The notes: generated by a model from the sequence alone, not told the origin. DNA of 64,000 nt from Caballeronia jiangsuensis (GCA_000648925.1 JFHF01000028.1:1-64000); one strand, 5' to 3'; shown: positions 43,408 to 52,426, numbered from the stretch's first letter. Numbers and translations are program-made.

Positions 43408-44661
43408 ATGCACGCGGCTCCCGTTCGCCTCGGGCTGCGCGAGAACCTCGGTCAGTTCTCACTGCTGCTGCTCGTCAACGCTTTCGTGGGCGCCATGGTG
43501 GGGCAGGAGCGCAGCATTCTGCCCGCCATTGCCGAGCAGGAGTTTCACATCGCGGCCAAGGCCGCGATTCTCTCGTTCATTGTGGTCTTCGGCATTACGA
43601 AGGCGTTGACCAACTATTTCGCCGGACGTCTTTCCGACCGTTTCGGGCGCAAGCAGGTGCTGGTTGCCGGCTGGCTGGTCGCGATTCCGGTGCCGTTCGC
43701 GCTGATGTGGGCGCCTGACTGGAACTGGGTGGTCGCTGGCAACGTGCTGCTGGGCGTGAGCCAGGGGCTGACGTGGTCGACCACGGTCATCATGAAGATC
43801 GACCTGGTCGGGCCCAGACAGCGCGGTCTCGCGATGGGACTGAACGAATTTTCCGGCTACTTCGCGGTGGCCGGCAGTGCACTGGCCACCGGCTGGATCG
43901 CGGCGCACTTCAGGCTCAGGCCTGAGCCTTTTTATCTGGGCGTCGTCTACGTGGCGGCTGGGCTGCTGCTGTCCATGCTCGTCGTTCGTGAAACCCGTGG
44001 GCACGTGACGCAGGAACTGCGGGCACATGCTCCGGCTGCGGCGAGCGAAAGTGCCCTCACGCAACGCGAGATCTTCCGCCGCACCTCGCTCACCGACCGC
44101 AATCTCTCCAGTGTGAGCCAGGCAGGCCTGGTCAACAACCTGAACGACGGGATGGCGTGGGGGCTGTTTCCACTGGTGTTTGCCGCAGCGGGCATGACAC
44201 TGTCGCAAATTGGCCAGCTGGCCGCGATCTATCCGGCGGTCTGGGGCATCACGCAAATTTTTACCGGCGCGCTGTCCGACCGGATTGGCCGCAAATGGCT
44301 GATCGTGTGCGGGATGTGGCTCCAGGCCATCGGCATTGCCGTCACTGTGCTAACGGGGCATTTCGCTGCCTTCGCGCTCGGCGCCGTGTGGCTCGGCATC
44401 GGAACCGCGATGGTGTATCCGACGCTCCTGGCCGCCATCGGCGATGTGGCTCACCCAAGCTGGCGCGCGTCCGCGGTCGGCGTCTACCGGCTCTGGCGTG
44501 ATCTCGGCTATGCGCTCGGGGCGCTGCTGGCCGGCCTTACCGCCGACCTGTTCGGCCTGGCTGCAGCCATGTGGCTGGTCGCGGGACTGACCTTCGCGTC
44601 CGGCGTCATTGCGGCGGTGCGGATGAGTGAGACCCGATGGCTGGGGCGTGCCGCGAAATGA
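43408..44661 (+). CDS. MFS transporter
   Basis: 417 aa with about 12 membrane segments. The signature loop GRLSDRFGRKQVLVAG lies between helices 2 and 3 and its mirror GALSDRIGRKWLIVCG in the second half. The protein is a major-facilitator carrier; in this operon (repressor-rhodanese, persulfide dioxygenase-like enzyme) it may export sulfite or take up a sulfur compound, which is inference. Start four bases after the upstream stop. Confidence 0.88.
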   Translation: MHAAPVRLGLRENLGQFSLLLLVNAFVGAMVGQERSILPAIAEQEFHIAAKAAILSFIVVFGITKALTNYFAGRLSDRFGRKQVLVAGWLVAIPVPFALMWAPDWNWVVAGNVLLGVSQGLTWSTTVIMKIDLVGPRQRGLAMGLNEFSGYFAVAGSALATGWIAAHFRLRPEPFYLGVVYVAAGLLLSMLVVRETRGHVTQELRAHAPAAASESALTQREIFRRTSLTDRNLSSVSQAGLVNNLNDGMAWGLFPLVFAAAGMTLSQIGQLAAIYPAVWGITQIFTGALSDRIGRKWLIVCGMWLQAIGIAVTVLTGHFAAFALGAVWLGIGTAMVYPTLLAAIGDVAHPSWRASAVGVYRLWRDLGYALGALLAGLTADLFGLAAAMWLVAGLTFASGVIAAVRMSETRWLGRAAK

Positions 44662-44748
44662 CCGGCATGTGGCATGGACGACAACCTGCGCAGGGACCAA
44701 CGTTAGTGCGACTGTCCCACGCGACATCATCGGTTCTCAAGCAGAACA

Positions 44749-44985
44749 TTAGCGCGGCAAACGAAACGCGCGCAGCGCCCGTGTAAGCGACAAGGCAAAC
44801 AACACCAGTAGCACGACCACGGCGATGCCCTTATGCTGGCTGACGAGTGCCCCGGTCGCAGTGCCGGATAGCGCCAGCAGCACGATCGGCAGATGACATG
44901 GGCAGGTGAGCGCCGCGAGCGCACCCCAGAGCCAGGCGCGCCAGCGGGCGCCACGAGACAATCCAGGTGCAGTACGGTCACGCAC
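44749..44985 (-). CDS. merE: MerE mercury transport protein
   Basis: 78 aa from a GTG start at 44985, exactly the usual MerE length; the open frame extending to 45063 lies inside merB. Two membrane helices; the first holds LTCPCHLPI, the CPC mercury-binding motif of MerE, and the second ends SLTRALRAF. It carries Hg(II) or methylmercury across the inner membrane. Overlaps the merB end by eight bases; last gene of the mer operon. merD is absent. Confidence 0.92.
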   Translation of the reverse strand: MRDRTAPGLSRGARWRAWLWGALAALTCPCHLPIVLLALSGTATGALVSQHKGIAVVVLLVLFALSLTRALRAFRLPR

Positions 44986-45634
44986 GGTCTGCCCTCTTCG
45001 CGTTTCGCAGACAAGTGGCCCGCAACAGCCGTTCGGCACGCTCGCGGCCAACGGCAAAGGCATCCTGGAGGCTCACGATCTCGATGCCGGGGTGCGTCGC
45101 GGCCCACTTCTGCCCCGTGGCGGCAGAGGCAAAGAAATGCACATGACAGCAAAAGGCATGGCGGATGTCGGGCATGTCCTGCGGCAGGATCAGCGACACG
45201 GCCGCGCCTGCCGGCGCAACATTCTGTAGCGCGTTGGGCGTGACCGTGAGCGAGACCGGCACGCCAGTGGCCGCACAACGCGAGACCACGTGCGCAGTCC
45301 GGTCGATCAGCGCCGGGAAGAACAAGGTGTCGAAGGCGCACCACGTGTAAAGGCGTCGACCGCCGACTTCGAAAGTGTGCGGGGTCTCACGCAACGTCAA
45401 ACCATACCCGACGACGTTGCCATCGTCGTCCCATTCGGTGCTGACCGCCTGTTCGAGTGCAGCGGTCACACGCCCGACGGGCCAGTCCAAGGCCAGAGCC
45501 AGCGCGGCGGGAGAAACCGGCGCCCCCTTGCTGAGTTCACGCAGCAGGACAACAAAGAGATCTGCAAAACCTTCCAACTGGTTGGCCATCGTCAGGCGAT
45601 CGACCAGTTCGGCCGTGTAGCGGGCAAGGTTCAT
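44978..45634 (-). CDS. merB: Organomercurial lyase
   Basis: 218 aa. Catalytic residues are present: Cys99 and Asp102 in YTWCAFDTLFFP, and the second Cys in FCCHVHFF (Cys162/163). The N-terminal winged-helix-like domain (ALALDWPVGRVTAAL) is also standard. MerB splits the C-Hg bond and hands Hg(II) to MerA. Located between merA and merE, so this is a broad-spectrum mercury operon. Confidence 0.97.
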   Translation of the reverse strand: MNLARYTAELVDRLTMANQLEGFADLFVVLLRELSKGAPVSPAALALALDWPVGRVTAALEQAVSTEWDDDGNVVGYGLTLRETPHTFEVGGRRLYTWCAFDTLFFPALIDRTAHVVSRCAATGVPVSLTVTPNALQNVAPAGAAVSLILPQDMPDIRHAFCCHVHFFASAATGQKWAATHPGIEIVSLQDAFAVGRERAERLLRATCLRNAKRADRA

Positions 45635-45650
45635 CGTCGTCCCCCGCAGG

Positions 45651-47330
45651 TTATCCGGCGCAGCACGAGAGCTGCTTCACATCCTTCGAGAAGGTCTGCG
45701 CGGCGAGCTTAAGCCCCTCGACCATCGTCAGGTACGGGAACAGCTGGTCAGCGAGGTCCTGCACGGTCATCCTTGCGCGGATCGCGATCGCGGCCGTCTG
45801 GATGAGTTCGCCCGCCTCGGGCGCCACCGCCTGCACGCCGATGAGCCGGCCGCTGCCGGCTTCCGCCACCAGCTTGATGAAGCCGTGTGTGTCGAAGTTC
45901 ACCAGCGCACGCGGGACGTTGTCGAGCGTCAGTGTGCGACTGTCGGTCTCGATGCCCGCCTGGTGGGCCTGCACCTCGCTATAGCCGACCGTCGCAACCT
46001 GTGGCTCGGTGAAGACGACCGCCGGCATCGTATCGAGATTCAGCCGCGCATCGCCGCCGGTCATGTTGATCGCCGCGCGCGTACCGGCGGCCGCCGCGAC
46101 ATAGACGAACTGCGGTTGATTCGTACAGTCGCCCGCCGCATAAATGTCCGGTGTGCTCGTGCGCATGCCGGCGTCGATCACGATGGCGCCGCGCTCGTCG
46201 AGTCGCACCCCCGCACTAGCCAGGTCCAGACTGCCAGTGTTGGAGGAGCGGCCCGTTGCCACCAGCAGCTGGTCGGCCCGCACCTCGCCGTGGTTCGTGG
46301 TGAGGACGAACTTGCCATCAGCGTACGACACGTGGCTCGCCTGGGTCTGTTCCAGCACCTCGATGCCCTCGGCGCGAAAGGCCGCCGTCACGGTTTCGCC
46401 GATCGCCGGGTCCTCCTGGTAGAGCAGTGTGTGGCGGGCCAGGACGGTGACATGACTGCCCAGCCGTGCAAAGGCCTGGGCCAGTTCCAGCGCGACCACC
46501 GACGAGCCGATCACAGCCAGTCGCTCGGGAATCGCGTCGCTCACCAACGCTTCGGTCGAGGTCCAGTACGGCGTGTCCTTCAGGCCCGGAATCGGCGGCA
46601 CTGCGGCCGTTGCACCCGTGGCAATCAGGCAGCGATCGAACGACACCGTACGTTCGCCGCCGGCGGTCAGCGTGACGGCGAGCGAATGGCTTCCCGTGAA
46701 GCGCGCCTTGCCGTGCAGGACGTTGATGTTCGGGCTCGTGTCGAGAATGTTTTCGTATTTGGCGTGGCGCAGCTCGTCCACGCGCGCCTGCTGCTGGGCG
46801 AGCAGGCGCGGCCGGTCAATGGCCGGTGCCGTCGCGGTGATGCCCGCGTCGAAGGGACTCGTCTGCCGCAGATGCGCGATGTGGGCTGCACGGATCATGA
46901 TCTTGGAGGGCACGCACCCTACGTTCACGCAGGTGCCGCCGAGGGTGCCGCGCTCGATCAGTGTCACCAGCGCGCCGTTTTCGGCGGCCTTCAGCGCAGC
47001 CGCCATGGCAGCGCCGCCGCTGCCGATCACGGCGACCCGCAGCGCGCCGGCATCGCCGCTACGCTTCCGACCAGCCCCCGCCCAGCCGAGCGCCTTGTCG
47101 AGCGGGCCGGCGGATTGGCTCGGCACGTCAGCAACCCTGGCGTGATAGCCGGCCGTCGTCACCGCGGCAGCCAGCATGTCGTGGCTGACTCCTTCATCGA
47201 CCGTCAGATCGGCCAGCGCTTTGGACCAGGAGACCGCTGCCGAGCGCACGCCGGGCACGCTTTCCAGCGCCTGCCTGACATGCTCGGCGCAGGAAGCGCA
47301 GGTCATCCCGTCGATCTTCAAGGTCATCAT
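45651..47330 (-). CDS. merA: Mercuric reductase
   Basis: 559 aa from ATG 47330, chosen because GGAG lies eight bases upstream; an in-frame ATG at 47351 adds seven residues. An N-terminal HMA domain (GMTCASC) precedes the flavoprotein disulfide reductase. The redox-active site is GGTCVNVGCVPSK, the FAD motif GSGGAAMAAALKAAE, and the C-terminal Cys pair in KQLSCCAG delivers Hg(II). It reduces Hg(II) to Hg(0) with NADPH in the cytoplasm. All key residues are present. Confidence 0.98.
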   Translation of the reverse strand: MMTLKIDGMTCASCAEHVRQALESVPGVRSAAVSWSKALADLTVDEGVSHDMLAAAVTTAGYHARVADVPSQSAGPLDKALGWAGAGRKRSGDAGALRVAVIGSGGAAMAAALKAAENGALVTLIERGTLGGTCVNVGCVPSKIMIRAAHIAHLRQTSPFDAGITATAPAIDRPRLLAQQQARVDELRHAKYENILDTSPNINVLHGKARFTGSHSLAVTLTAGGERTVSFDRCLIATGATAAVPPIPGLKDTPYWTSTEALVSDAIPERLAVIGSSVVALELAQAFARLGSHVTVLARHTLLYQEDPAIGETVTAAFRAEGIEVLEQTQASHVSYADGKFVLTTNHGEVRADQLLVATGRSSNTGSLDLASAGVRLDERGAIVIDAGMRTSTPDIYAAGDCTNQPQFVYVAAAAGTRAAINMTGGDARLNLDTMPAVVFTEPQVATVGYSEVQAHQAGIETDSRTLTLDNVPRALVNFDTHGFIKLVAEAGSGRLIGVQAVAPEAGELIQTAAIAIRARMTVQDLADQLFPYLTMVEGLKLAAQTFSKDVKQLSCCAG

Positions 47331-47375
47331 GGGCTTGCTCCGTTCTTTCATGGATTGGGTTAGATGCGCGACTGC

Positions 47376-47810
47376 TCAACTTTTGCGGACGGTGCCAGTG
47401 CCCTGATCACACGTATCGGTGGCACAGACGCGCTTCGCCGGGGAGAACAGGTCCCAGATCGATACCGCCAGCATGACGGCGAAACCGGGATAGAGCAGCC
47501 AGCCGCTGTGCTCGCCATAGGCCCGCATCACAAACACGGCCATCAGCACCAGTACCGGGCCGATCAGGCCGGGCACCGTACGGCGCCACTGCCGATGATT
47601 GAGCCACCCGACCGCATTGGCGAACAGGGCGATGCCGGCGAAGGCCGGTAGCAGGATGCGGATGAACAACCCTTCATACTGGCTCAGGAAGCCCAGACCA
47701 ATGGTGGCGCCCAGACTGGCGATGGCGGGAAAGCAGCTCGCACAGCCCATCGCCGACGTGATGCTGCCGAGCAGACCGGCCTTATCGGCCACGCGCGTGA
47801 CGAACGACAT
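47376..47810 (-). CDS. merC: MerC mercury transport protein
   Basis: 144 aa with four membrane segments. The first pair contains GCASCFPAIASLGATIGLG, the mercury-binding Cys pair of MerC. It imports Hg(II) for MerA. It lies between merP and merA as in Tn21. Confidence 0.95.
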   Translation of the reverse strand: MSFVTRVADKAGLLGSITSAMGCASCFPAIASLGATIGLGFLSQYEGLFIRILLPAFAGIALFANAVGWLNHRQWRRTVPGLIGPVLVLMAVFVMRAYGEHSGWLLYPGFAVMLAVSIWDLFSPAKRVCATDTCDQGTGTVRKS

Positions 47811-47828
47811 TGCAGTACCTCCGTGGTT

Positions 47829-48104
47829 TCAGTGTTTGACCGACGACGGATAGCCCGCGTCCGCCGTGGCCTTGGTTAACGCCTGGACGTTGGTCTTGCT
47901 ATCGTCGAACGTCACGATGGCTTCCCTCTGCTCGAAACGGACATCCGTTTTTTCGACGCCGGCAACTTTGGAAAGCGCCTGTTTGACCGTGATCGGACAG
48001 GCCGCGCAGGTCATGCCCGGCACCGACAACTTGACGGTCTGTGTGGCCGCCCAGACCGGGACCGTGAGAACGGTGAGCGCGAGCGCAGCAGGCAGCTTTT
48101 TCAT
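47829..48104 (-). CDS. merP: MerP periplasmic mercury-binding protein
   Basis: 91 aa: signal peptide (MKKLPAALALTVLTVPVWA) and one HMA domain with GMTCAACPITV. It binds Hg(II) in the periplasm and passes it to MerT. A longer open frame on this strand (to 48,599) starts within merR/merT and is not used. Confidence 0.97.
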   Translation of the reverse strand: MKKLPAALALTVLTVPVWAATQTVKLSVPGMTCAACPITVKQALSKVAGVEKTDVRFEQREAIVTFDDSKTNVQALTKATADAGYPSSVKH

Positions 48105-48118
48105 GACGATCTCCAGGT

Positions 48119-48469
48119 TCAATAGAACAGGGGCAGTACGTAGGGGAAACCGAGCGCGATCAGTACTAGCGAGACCACGATCCAGAAGATGAGCTTGTAC
48201 GCGGCGCGCACCTGTGGAATCGCGCACACCTCGCCGGGCCTGCACGCCGCGGCCGGCCGGAAGATGCGCCGTCCGGCGAAGAACAGCGCCACCAGCGCGG
48301 CGCCGATGAAAACCGGCCGCCAGGGTTCGAGCAAAGTCAGGTTGCCGATCCAGGCGCCGCTCACACCCAGCGCGACGAGCACCAGCGGCCCGAGGCAGCA
48401 GGTCGACGCGAGGATCGCAGCCAGTCCGCCGGCGGCAAGTGCGCCGCGCCCTTTCTGCTGTTCCGCCAT
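48119..48469 (-). CDS. merT: MerT mercury transport protein
   Basis: 116 aa from ATG 48469, the standard MerT length; the longer frame crosses the mer promoter. Three membrane segments; the first has the Cys pair STCCLGPLV, and the cytoplasmic loop has CRPGEVC. It moves Hg(II) from MerP into the cell. First gene of the mer operon. Confidence 0.97.
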   Translation of the reverse strand: MAEQQKGRGALAAGGLAAILASTCCLGPLVLVALGVSGAWIGNLTLLEPWRPVFIGAALVALFFAGRRIFRPAAACRPGEVCAIPQVRAAYKLIFWIVVSLVLIALGFPYVLPLFY

Positions 48470-48504
48470 ACGCTTGCCCTTCCGGATTTCCACTGGGTAG
48501 CGTA

Positions 48505-48535
48505 ACCTTACTTCCGTACCTATGTACGGAGTCAA
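48505..48535 (-). promoter_or_regulatory. mer operator-promoter (MerR-controlled)
   Basis: Read on the minus strand: -35 TTGACT (48,535-48,530), 19-bp spacer holding the dyad CCGTAC...GTACGG (48,529-48,514), and -10 TAAGGT (48,510-48,505). The 19-bp spacer is the hallmark of MerR-activated promoters, which MerR untwists when Hg(II) binds. It serves merTPCABE and overlaps the merR promoter. Confidence 0.95.
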
Positions 48536-48540
48536 GCGGT

Positions 48541-48975
48541 ATGGAAAAAGGTTGCGAAACTCTGACCATCGGCGCCTTCGCGAAGGCGGCCAGCGTCAAT
48601 GTCGAGACGATCCGGTTCTATCAGCGCAAGGGATTGCTGCTGGAGCCGGAGAAGCCGTACGGCAGCATTCGCCGCTATGGTGAGGCTGACGTCACCCGGG
48701 TGCGGTTCGTCAAATCGGCCCAGCGGCTGGGCTTCAGCCTCGACGAAATCGCGGACCTCCTGAGACTGGACGACGGAACGCACTGCGACGAAGCGAGCAG
48801 TCTCGCGGAACACAAGCTCCGCGACATTCAGGAGAAGCTCGCCGATCTCCGGCGCATGGAGGCGGTGCTGACACAACTCGTGTGCGCGTGCCATTCGCGC
48901 AAGGGCAACGTGTCATGTCCACTCATTGCGTCGCTGCAGCGAGGGGAAGAACCGCGTGACGCCGGCGCCGTGTAA
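48541..48975 (+). CDS. merR: MerR mercury-responsive regulator
   Basis: 144 aa from ATG 48541 (the frame continues upstream without a better start). N-terminal winged HTH (LTIGAFAKAASVNVETIRFYQRKGLL), dimer helix and metal site with Cys82, Cys117 and Cys126, all three present. It represses and, with Hg(II), activates the divergent mer operon. Its 3' half is duplicated at about 50,033-50,304. Confidence 0.97.
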   Translation: MEKGCETLTIGAFAKAASVNVETIRFYQRKGLLLEPEKPYGSIRRYGEADVTRVRFVKSAQRLGFSLDEIADLLRLDDGTHCDEASSLAEHKLRDIQEKLADLRRMEAVLTQLVCACHSRKGNVSCPLIASLQRGEEPRDAGAV

Positions 48976-48984
48976 GGGGCATTC

Positions 48985-49028
48985 GGCCTTAGTAGTCGGG
49001 GCAAAAGTCCGCTTCTTGACGGCACCCC
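48985..49028. repeat. Internal degenerate inverted repeat after merR
   Basis: Starting GGCCTTAG and ending CGGCACCCC, this 44-bp stretch is a diverged copy of the transposon right end (50,330-50,370), with AAAAGTCCG and TTCTTGA shared. It lies the same distance after merR as the outer repeat lies after the merR remnant, so it is the buried end of an earlier mer transposon. Confidence 0.75.
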
Positions 49029-49634
49029 ATGTCGGCTGCGCTGGACGAGATCTATACTCGAATCGTAAGGTAAGTTCAGGCCCATTGCGTGCATTGCGAA
49101 GAGTCCGTAAAACGTCAGTGGTTCGATCTCGTACTCTTTCCGCGCTTTAGCACTCTACCGGCGGCAATGGACCGTGCTGGCGATATGTCCGGGCGCGCGG
49201 CAAGGAGAGAACATGTTCAAGCGTCGATGGCTGCGGAGCGCGGGAGTACCAATCTCCGCGATGTTTAGCGGCGCGGTGGCGGATGCCGAGCGAATTTGCG
49301 CGAAAGTCCAGCATATGCGGGCCATCGCGAAATTCCTGCACTCCCTGTGCCGAACTGAAAAACTTGATACCAGCGAGATGCCGGATGACACCCCCTCCGT
49401 GCCAAGCGATCCCCATTCTAAGGAGAGCATCGGGACCGCCGAAGAGAAAGACAGCCGGAATTATGGTACCTGCGGCGCAGCGCATGCGTATTATGACGCT
49501 CAGCGGCAGCTCATCAAGCAACGAGCCGATCACGATGGGACGTGAAGCCGGTGCGTTCGGGCGGCGATATCCTAACTCTCGCGGCGGGATTGCTTGTGCC
49601 TGCGTAGCAGCAACACGTGAGGCGGGATAGGCAC
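49029..49634. other. Stretch of 600 bases without a recognisable gene
   Basis: Frames are open on both strands (for example plus 49,213-49,545) but none has a recognisable family, good start or plausible composition. It lies between the inner transposon end and the LysR remnant and looks like decayed sequence. Confidence 0.4.
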
Positions 49635-50040
49635 CCGCTGGCTGAAGGGCGAACTGCTCAATCAGGCGATCGATGAAACTGCGGGCTTTCGCCGGCAGGT
49701 AATGCCGACTCGGATAGGCGATGTGGACGTCCACACACGGCAGTTGGTACTCGGGCAGCAGACTGACAAGTCGCCCGCCGCGATGTCGCGTTCGATCAGA
49801 TAGCTCGGCGGGATTGCGATGCCGTGGCCGAGTAACGCCAGTTGTCGCAGCATCTCGGCATTGTCCGCGAACGCCACGTGGGTCGGGCGAACCCGAACTG
49901 CTTCGCCGCCCGGACCGGTGAAGACGCATGCGTCTCCCCCTGACCGGGCGGCAGCGACAGACAGTGATGCTCGAGCAGCTGTTCCGGCCGCTGCGGAACA
50001 CTATGCCGTTCGAGGTAATCGGGTGTCGCACAGCATTCGC
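49635..50040 (-). pseudogene. LysR-family regulator remnant (effector domain only)
   Basis: Three frames together give the C-terminal effector domain. First TPDYLERHSVPQRPEQLLEH, then FADNAEMLRQLALLGHGIAI with PPSYLIERDIAAG, then LLPEYQLPCVDVHIAYPSRH with SFIDRLIEQF. The N-terminal HTH is missing, cut off where the merR duplication begins, and at least two frameshifts are present. Not functional. Confidence 0.85.
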
Positions 50041-50304
50041 TGATATGGTGAGGCTGACGTCACCCGGGTGCGATTCGTCAAATCGGCCCAGCGGCTGGGC
50101 TTCAGCCTCGACGAAATCGCGGACCTTCTGAAACTGGAAGACGGAACGCACTGCGACGAGGCGAGCACCCTTGCTGAACACAAGCTCAGGGACATACAGG
50201 ACAAGCTCGCCGATCTCCAGCGCATGGAGGCCGTGCTGACTCAACTCGTGTGCGCGTGCCATTCCGATGATTGCCTCATTGCAGAGAGGCGAAGAACCGC
50301 GTGA
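50033..50304 (+). pseudogene. Second copy of the 3' part of merR
   Basis: From about 50,040 the sequence matches merR from codon ~46 onward (GEADVTRVRFVKSAQRLGFSLDEIADLL, then DGTHCDEAS, LVCACHS), with small changes. The HTH is lacking. Together with the adjacent right terminal repeat it duplicates the arrangement at 48,682-49,028, so the transposon right end was copied from another mer transposon. Confidence 0.88.
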
Positions 50305-50329
50305 CGCCGGCGCCGTGTGAGGGCCATTC

Positions 50330-50370
50330 GGCCTTAACGTACGCAAAAGTCCGTTTCTTGAGGGCACCCC
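50330..50370. repeat. Right terminal inverted repeat of the Tn3-family transposon
   Basis: Complement of the left repeat over 41 bp, ending GAGGGCACCCC, followed by the target duplication CGCTA (50,371-50,375). Confidence 0.93.
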
Positions 50371-50594
50371 CGCTAAGCCTGCCGAACCGCTGGTGGCTGC
50401 GATCGGGCGACCGAAGCCACTGCATGCCTGCCACTACGCATGGATGGCGTGCGCTGCGTCCCGGATCTGGCCCCAGAACCGGAGATCCGACCCGGTTCGC
50501 TGCGAGCCGGGATCGTCATAAGCACTTGTCGCGACCTAGATGGCGGGCCACGCGCATAATCCGGTTGTAAGCTGCATCGCAGGAGGCGACGAGA

Positions 50595-51245
50595 ATGAAC
50601 GAACCGAGAATCAGGCGAGACCCCGAGGGCACACGTCGGCGCATCTTGGAGGCGGCGACACAACAGTTTTCAACCCATGGACTTTCCGGAGCCCGAGTCG
50701 ACGCCATTGCAACGGCTGCGGAAACCAACGAGCGGATGCTCTATTACTACTTCCAAAGCAAGGAAGGGCTGTACGTCGCAGTGCTCGAGGCGATGTATGC
50801 AGAGTTTGCGCGTCATGAGGTGAGTCTCGATCTCGCGGGGCTGCAGCCAGCTGTCGCGATTCGAACGCTTGCGCTTTCCATCTGGGATTACTTCCGGGCA
50901 AATCCAAGCTGGCTGAATCTCATCAACAACGAAAATCTGCATGAAGGGCGGTACCTCGAGCGTTCGCCGAAGCTGACCGAGGCAATTTCGCCCGTGATCG
51001 ACTTGTTGCGCGCGACCTTGGCGCGCGGGGCAGCGACCGGGGATTTCCGGGCCGATGTGGACGCGCTGGATTTCTACGTCACGCTGGCCGCCATGGGCTA
51101 CTACCTGGTTTCCAATCGGTTCACCCTGAAAGTGTTCGTCGGACGGGACTACACCGAATCAACGGTCATCGCGGCGGTGACCGAGATGCAAGTTGAAATG
51201 CTGATTGCATATTTACAGCCGACGTCGCCGGGCGCATCGCCTTAG
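50595..51245 (+). CDS. TetR-family transcriptional regulator
   Basis: 216 aa. N-terminal HTH: RRRILEAATQQFSTHGLSGARVDAIATAAETNERMLYYYFQSKEGLYVAVLE, the standard TetR fold. The C-terminal domain (about 85-205) resembles the TetR_C of RutR/AcrR-like regulators (PVIDLLRATLARGAATGDFRADVDALDFYVTLA). GGAGGCGACGAG precedes the ATG. No target gene is adjacent: downstream DNA is decayed, so the regulator may be orphaned. It lies just outside the transposon. Confidence 0.93.
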   Translation: MNEPRIRRDPEGTRRRILEAATQQFSTHGLSGARVDAIATAAETNERMLYYYFQSKEGLYVAVLEAMYAEFARHEVSLDLAGLQPAVAIRTLALSIWDYFRANPSWLNLINNENLHEGRYLERSPKLTEAISPVIDLLRATLARGAATGDFRADVDALDFYVTLAAMGYYLVSNRFTLKVFVGRDYTESTVIAAVTEMQVEMLIAYLQPTSPGASP

Positions 51246-51400
51246 GCTCTTACGTCCCAGGATCGTGCTTCAATCGCGTTTGCCCCGGAAGTCACCTGAG
51301 GCGTCCAATAGGGACCGAACGATCGGTATTCACTGCCGTGCAATTTGCTTGCTCCCCCCCATCGCGTTGTCGCTTTATCGAGCGGGCAGGAGTGTGCGAA

Positions 51401-51948
51401 TCAACTGGCCTTAGCGAGCAATCGGTTGCTAGTGCTGGTCGACTCGAGTAAGTCCATCAATGCGCACGCGACGGCCAGCTGCGCGGGTAGAAGATGCCGC
51501 GTTTCGACAATTTGAGCGACGCGACGCCGCCAGAAAGTGAGTGGTAGGACCGGGCGCGGGGCGGCGACTTCCAATGCGACCGCGCGGTGCAGGTGCTCAA
51601 GATCGGCGTCAATCAGCAACAATTCATAAGCGGCCGCGGGAGGGTGAAGGTGGCGTTCCATGCCACATATCGGCAGTGGCGCGAATTTCCTAAGCGGCCG
51701 CCGAAAAGATTTGCTCGGTTGCGGCAAGGCGCGAGAAAGCACGTCCGACCCGGGCCACAAGCTGGATTCAAGGTCACGAAAGAGGTGAGTGCGGGCGCGC
51801 GATGCGGCTGGTCGGATTCGGTACCTTCGTCCGCGGCGAGCATGCGGCGCACACTTGCCGCAAAGCGCAAACCGGCGAGGCCATCGAAATCGACACCGCG
51901 AAAGACGGTCGGTTTTCCGCTCGCAAGGGTCGTTGAGGACATGCTCAA
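51401..51948 (-). pseudogene. Possible broken hypothetical gene
   Basis: Two overlapping minus-strand frames have protein-like composition. One (51,948 to about 51,770) reads SGKPTVFRGVDFDGLAGLRFAASVRRML; the other (about 51,760 to 51,401) reads AAYELLLIDADLEHLHRAVALE with PAQLAVACALMDLLES. They would join through a frameshift near 51,760. No family recognised; it could be two chance frames. Confidence 0.3.
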
Positions 51949-51998
51949 CGCGTCTGAAAGACTCGAGTTGCTGGCGTGAGCGAATGCACGCGCCCGAA

Positions 51999-52199
51999 TC
52001 AGAACAACTGGCTTTCGAGGGGAAGCAAATTAGCTAGCTTGACGGCCGTCAGACGCTCGCGCCCATCGGGATGAATCGAGCGGATCATGACGCGCTGACC
52101 GCGCGCGTCACCCAAGATCTCTACAATGCGATCGCGGTACCGCGCCAGCGTGCCGCGTGACAGTTTTCGCTTCGTGCGACGGCGAGTCGATGAGGGCAT
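51999..52199 (-). CDS. Small basic hypothetical protein, 66 aa
   Basis: Basic N-terminus (SSTRRRTKRKLSRGTLARYRDRI), then a short beta-like part (GQRVMIRSIHPDGRERLTAVKLANLL). Arg-rich composition suggests nucleic-acid binding, but no family is recognised and the surrounding DNA is decayed. Confidence 0.35.
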   Translation of the reverse strand: MPSSTRRRTKRKLSRGTLARYRDRIVEILGDARGQRVMIRSIHPDGRERLTAVKLANLLPLESQLF

Positions 52200-52426
52200 G
52201 AGCGAGCGGCAGAATGTGTCGCTCTGATTATGCCAAGGTTTTGCCGTGCCGCGTGTATCGTCAAAGCACGCCGAGAACTAGGTACTTCCTATAACTGTGC
52301 GTCTCTTCTTCGTTCGTCGCTCGCCTGTTGACGGACGCCGCGTGTTTGCAGTCGCCTAGATCGGCGCGGGCGAGACTATCCCTGAATACAAGGAAGCTGA
52401 TCTCGTGGGCAGGGCCCAGCGTCGAT

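Larger units (their letters stand above)
35923..50370. mobile_element. Tn3-family (Tn21/Tn501-like) transposon with chromate, sulfur-stress and mercury genes
   Basis: 14,448-bp unit bounded by 41-bp terminal inverted repeats beginning GGGGTGCCCTCAAG (left 35,923-35,963; right, as complement, 50,330-50,370). The repeats differ at only two positions by eye. The 5 bases outside each end are identical, CGCTA (35,918-35,922 and 50,371-50,375), the target duplication expected for Tn3 elements; this shows that the whole unit moved as one. Contents: tnpA, tnpR, small membrane gene, padR-chrA, arsR/rhodanese-MBL-MFS, mer operon, a second merR end and LysR fragment. Confidence 0.93.

Noticed and set aside
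44749..45063. 104-aa version of merE
   Set aside because: The extra 26 residues lie inside merB; a GTG start at 44,985 gives the standard 78-aa MerE.
45885..47363. 492-codon plus-strand frame opposite merA
   Set aside because: Antisense shadow of merA.
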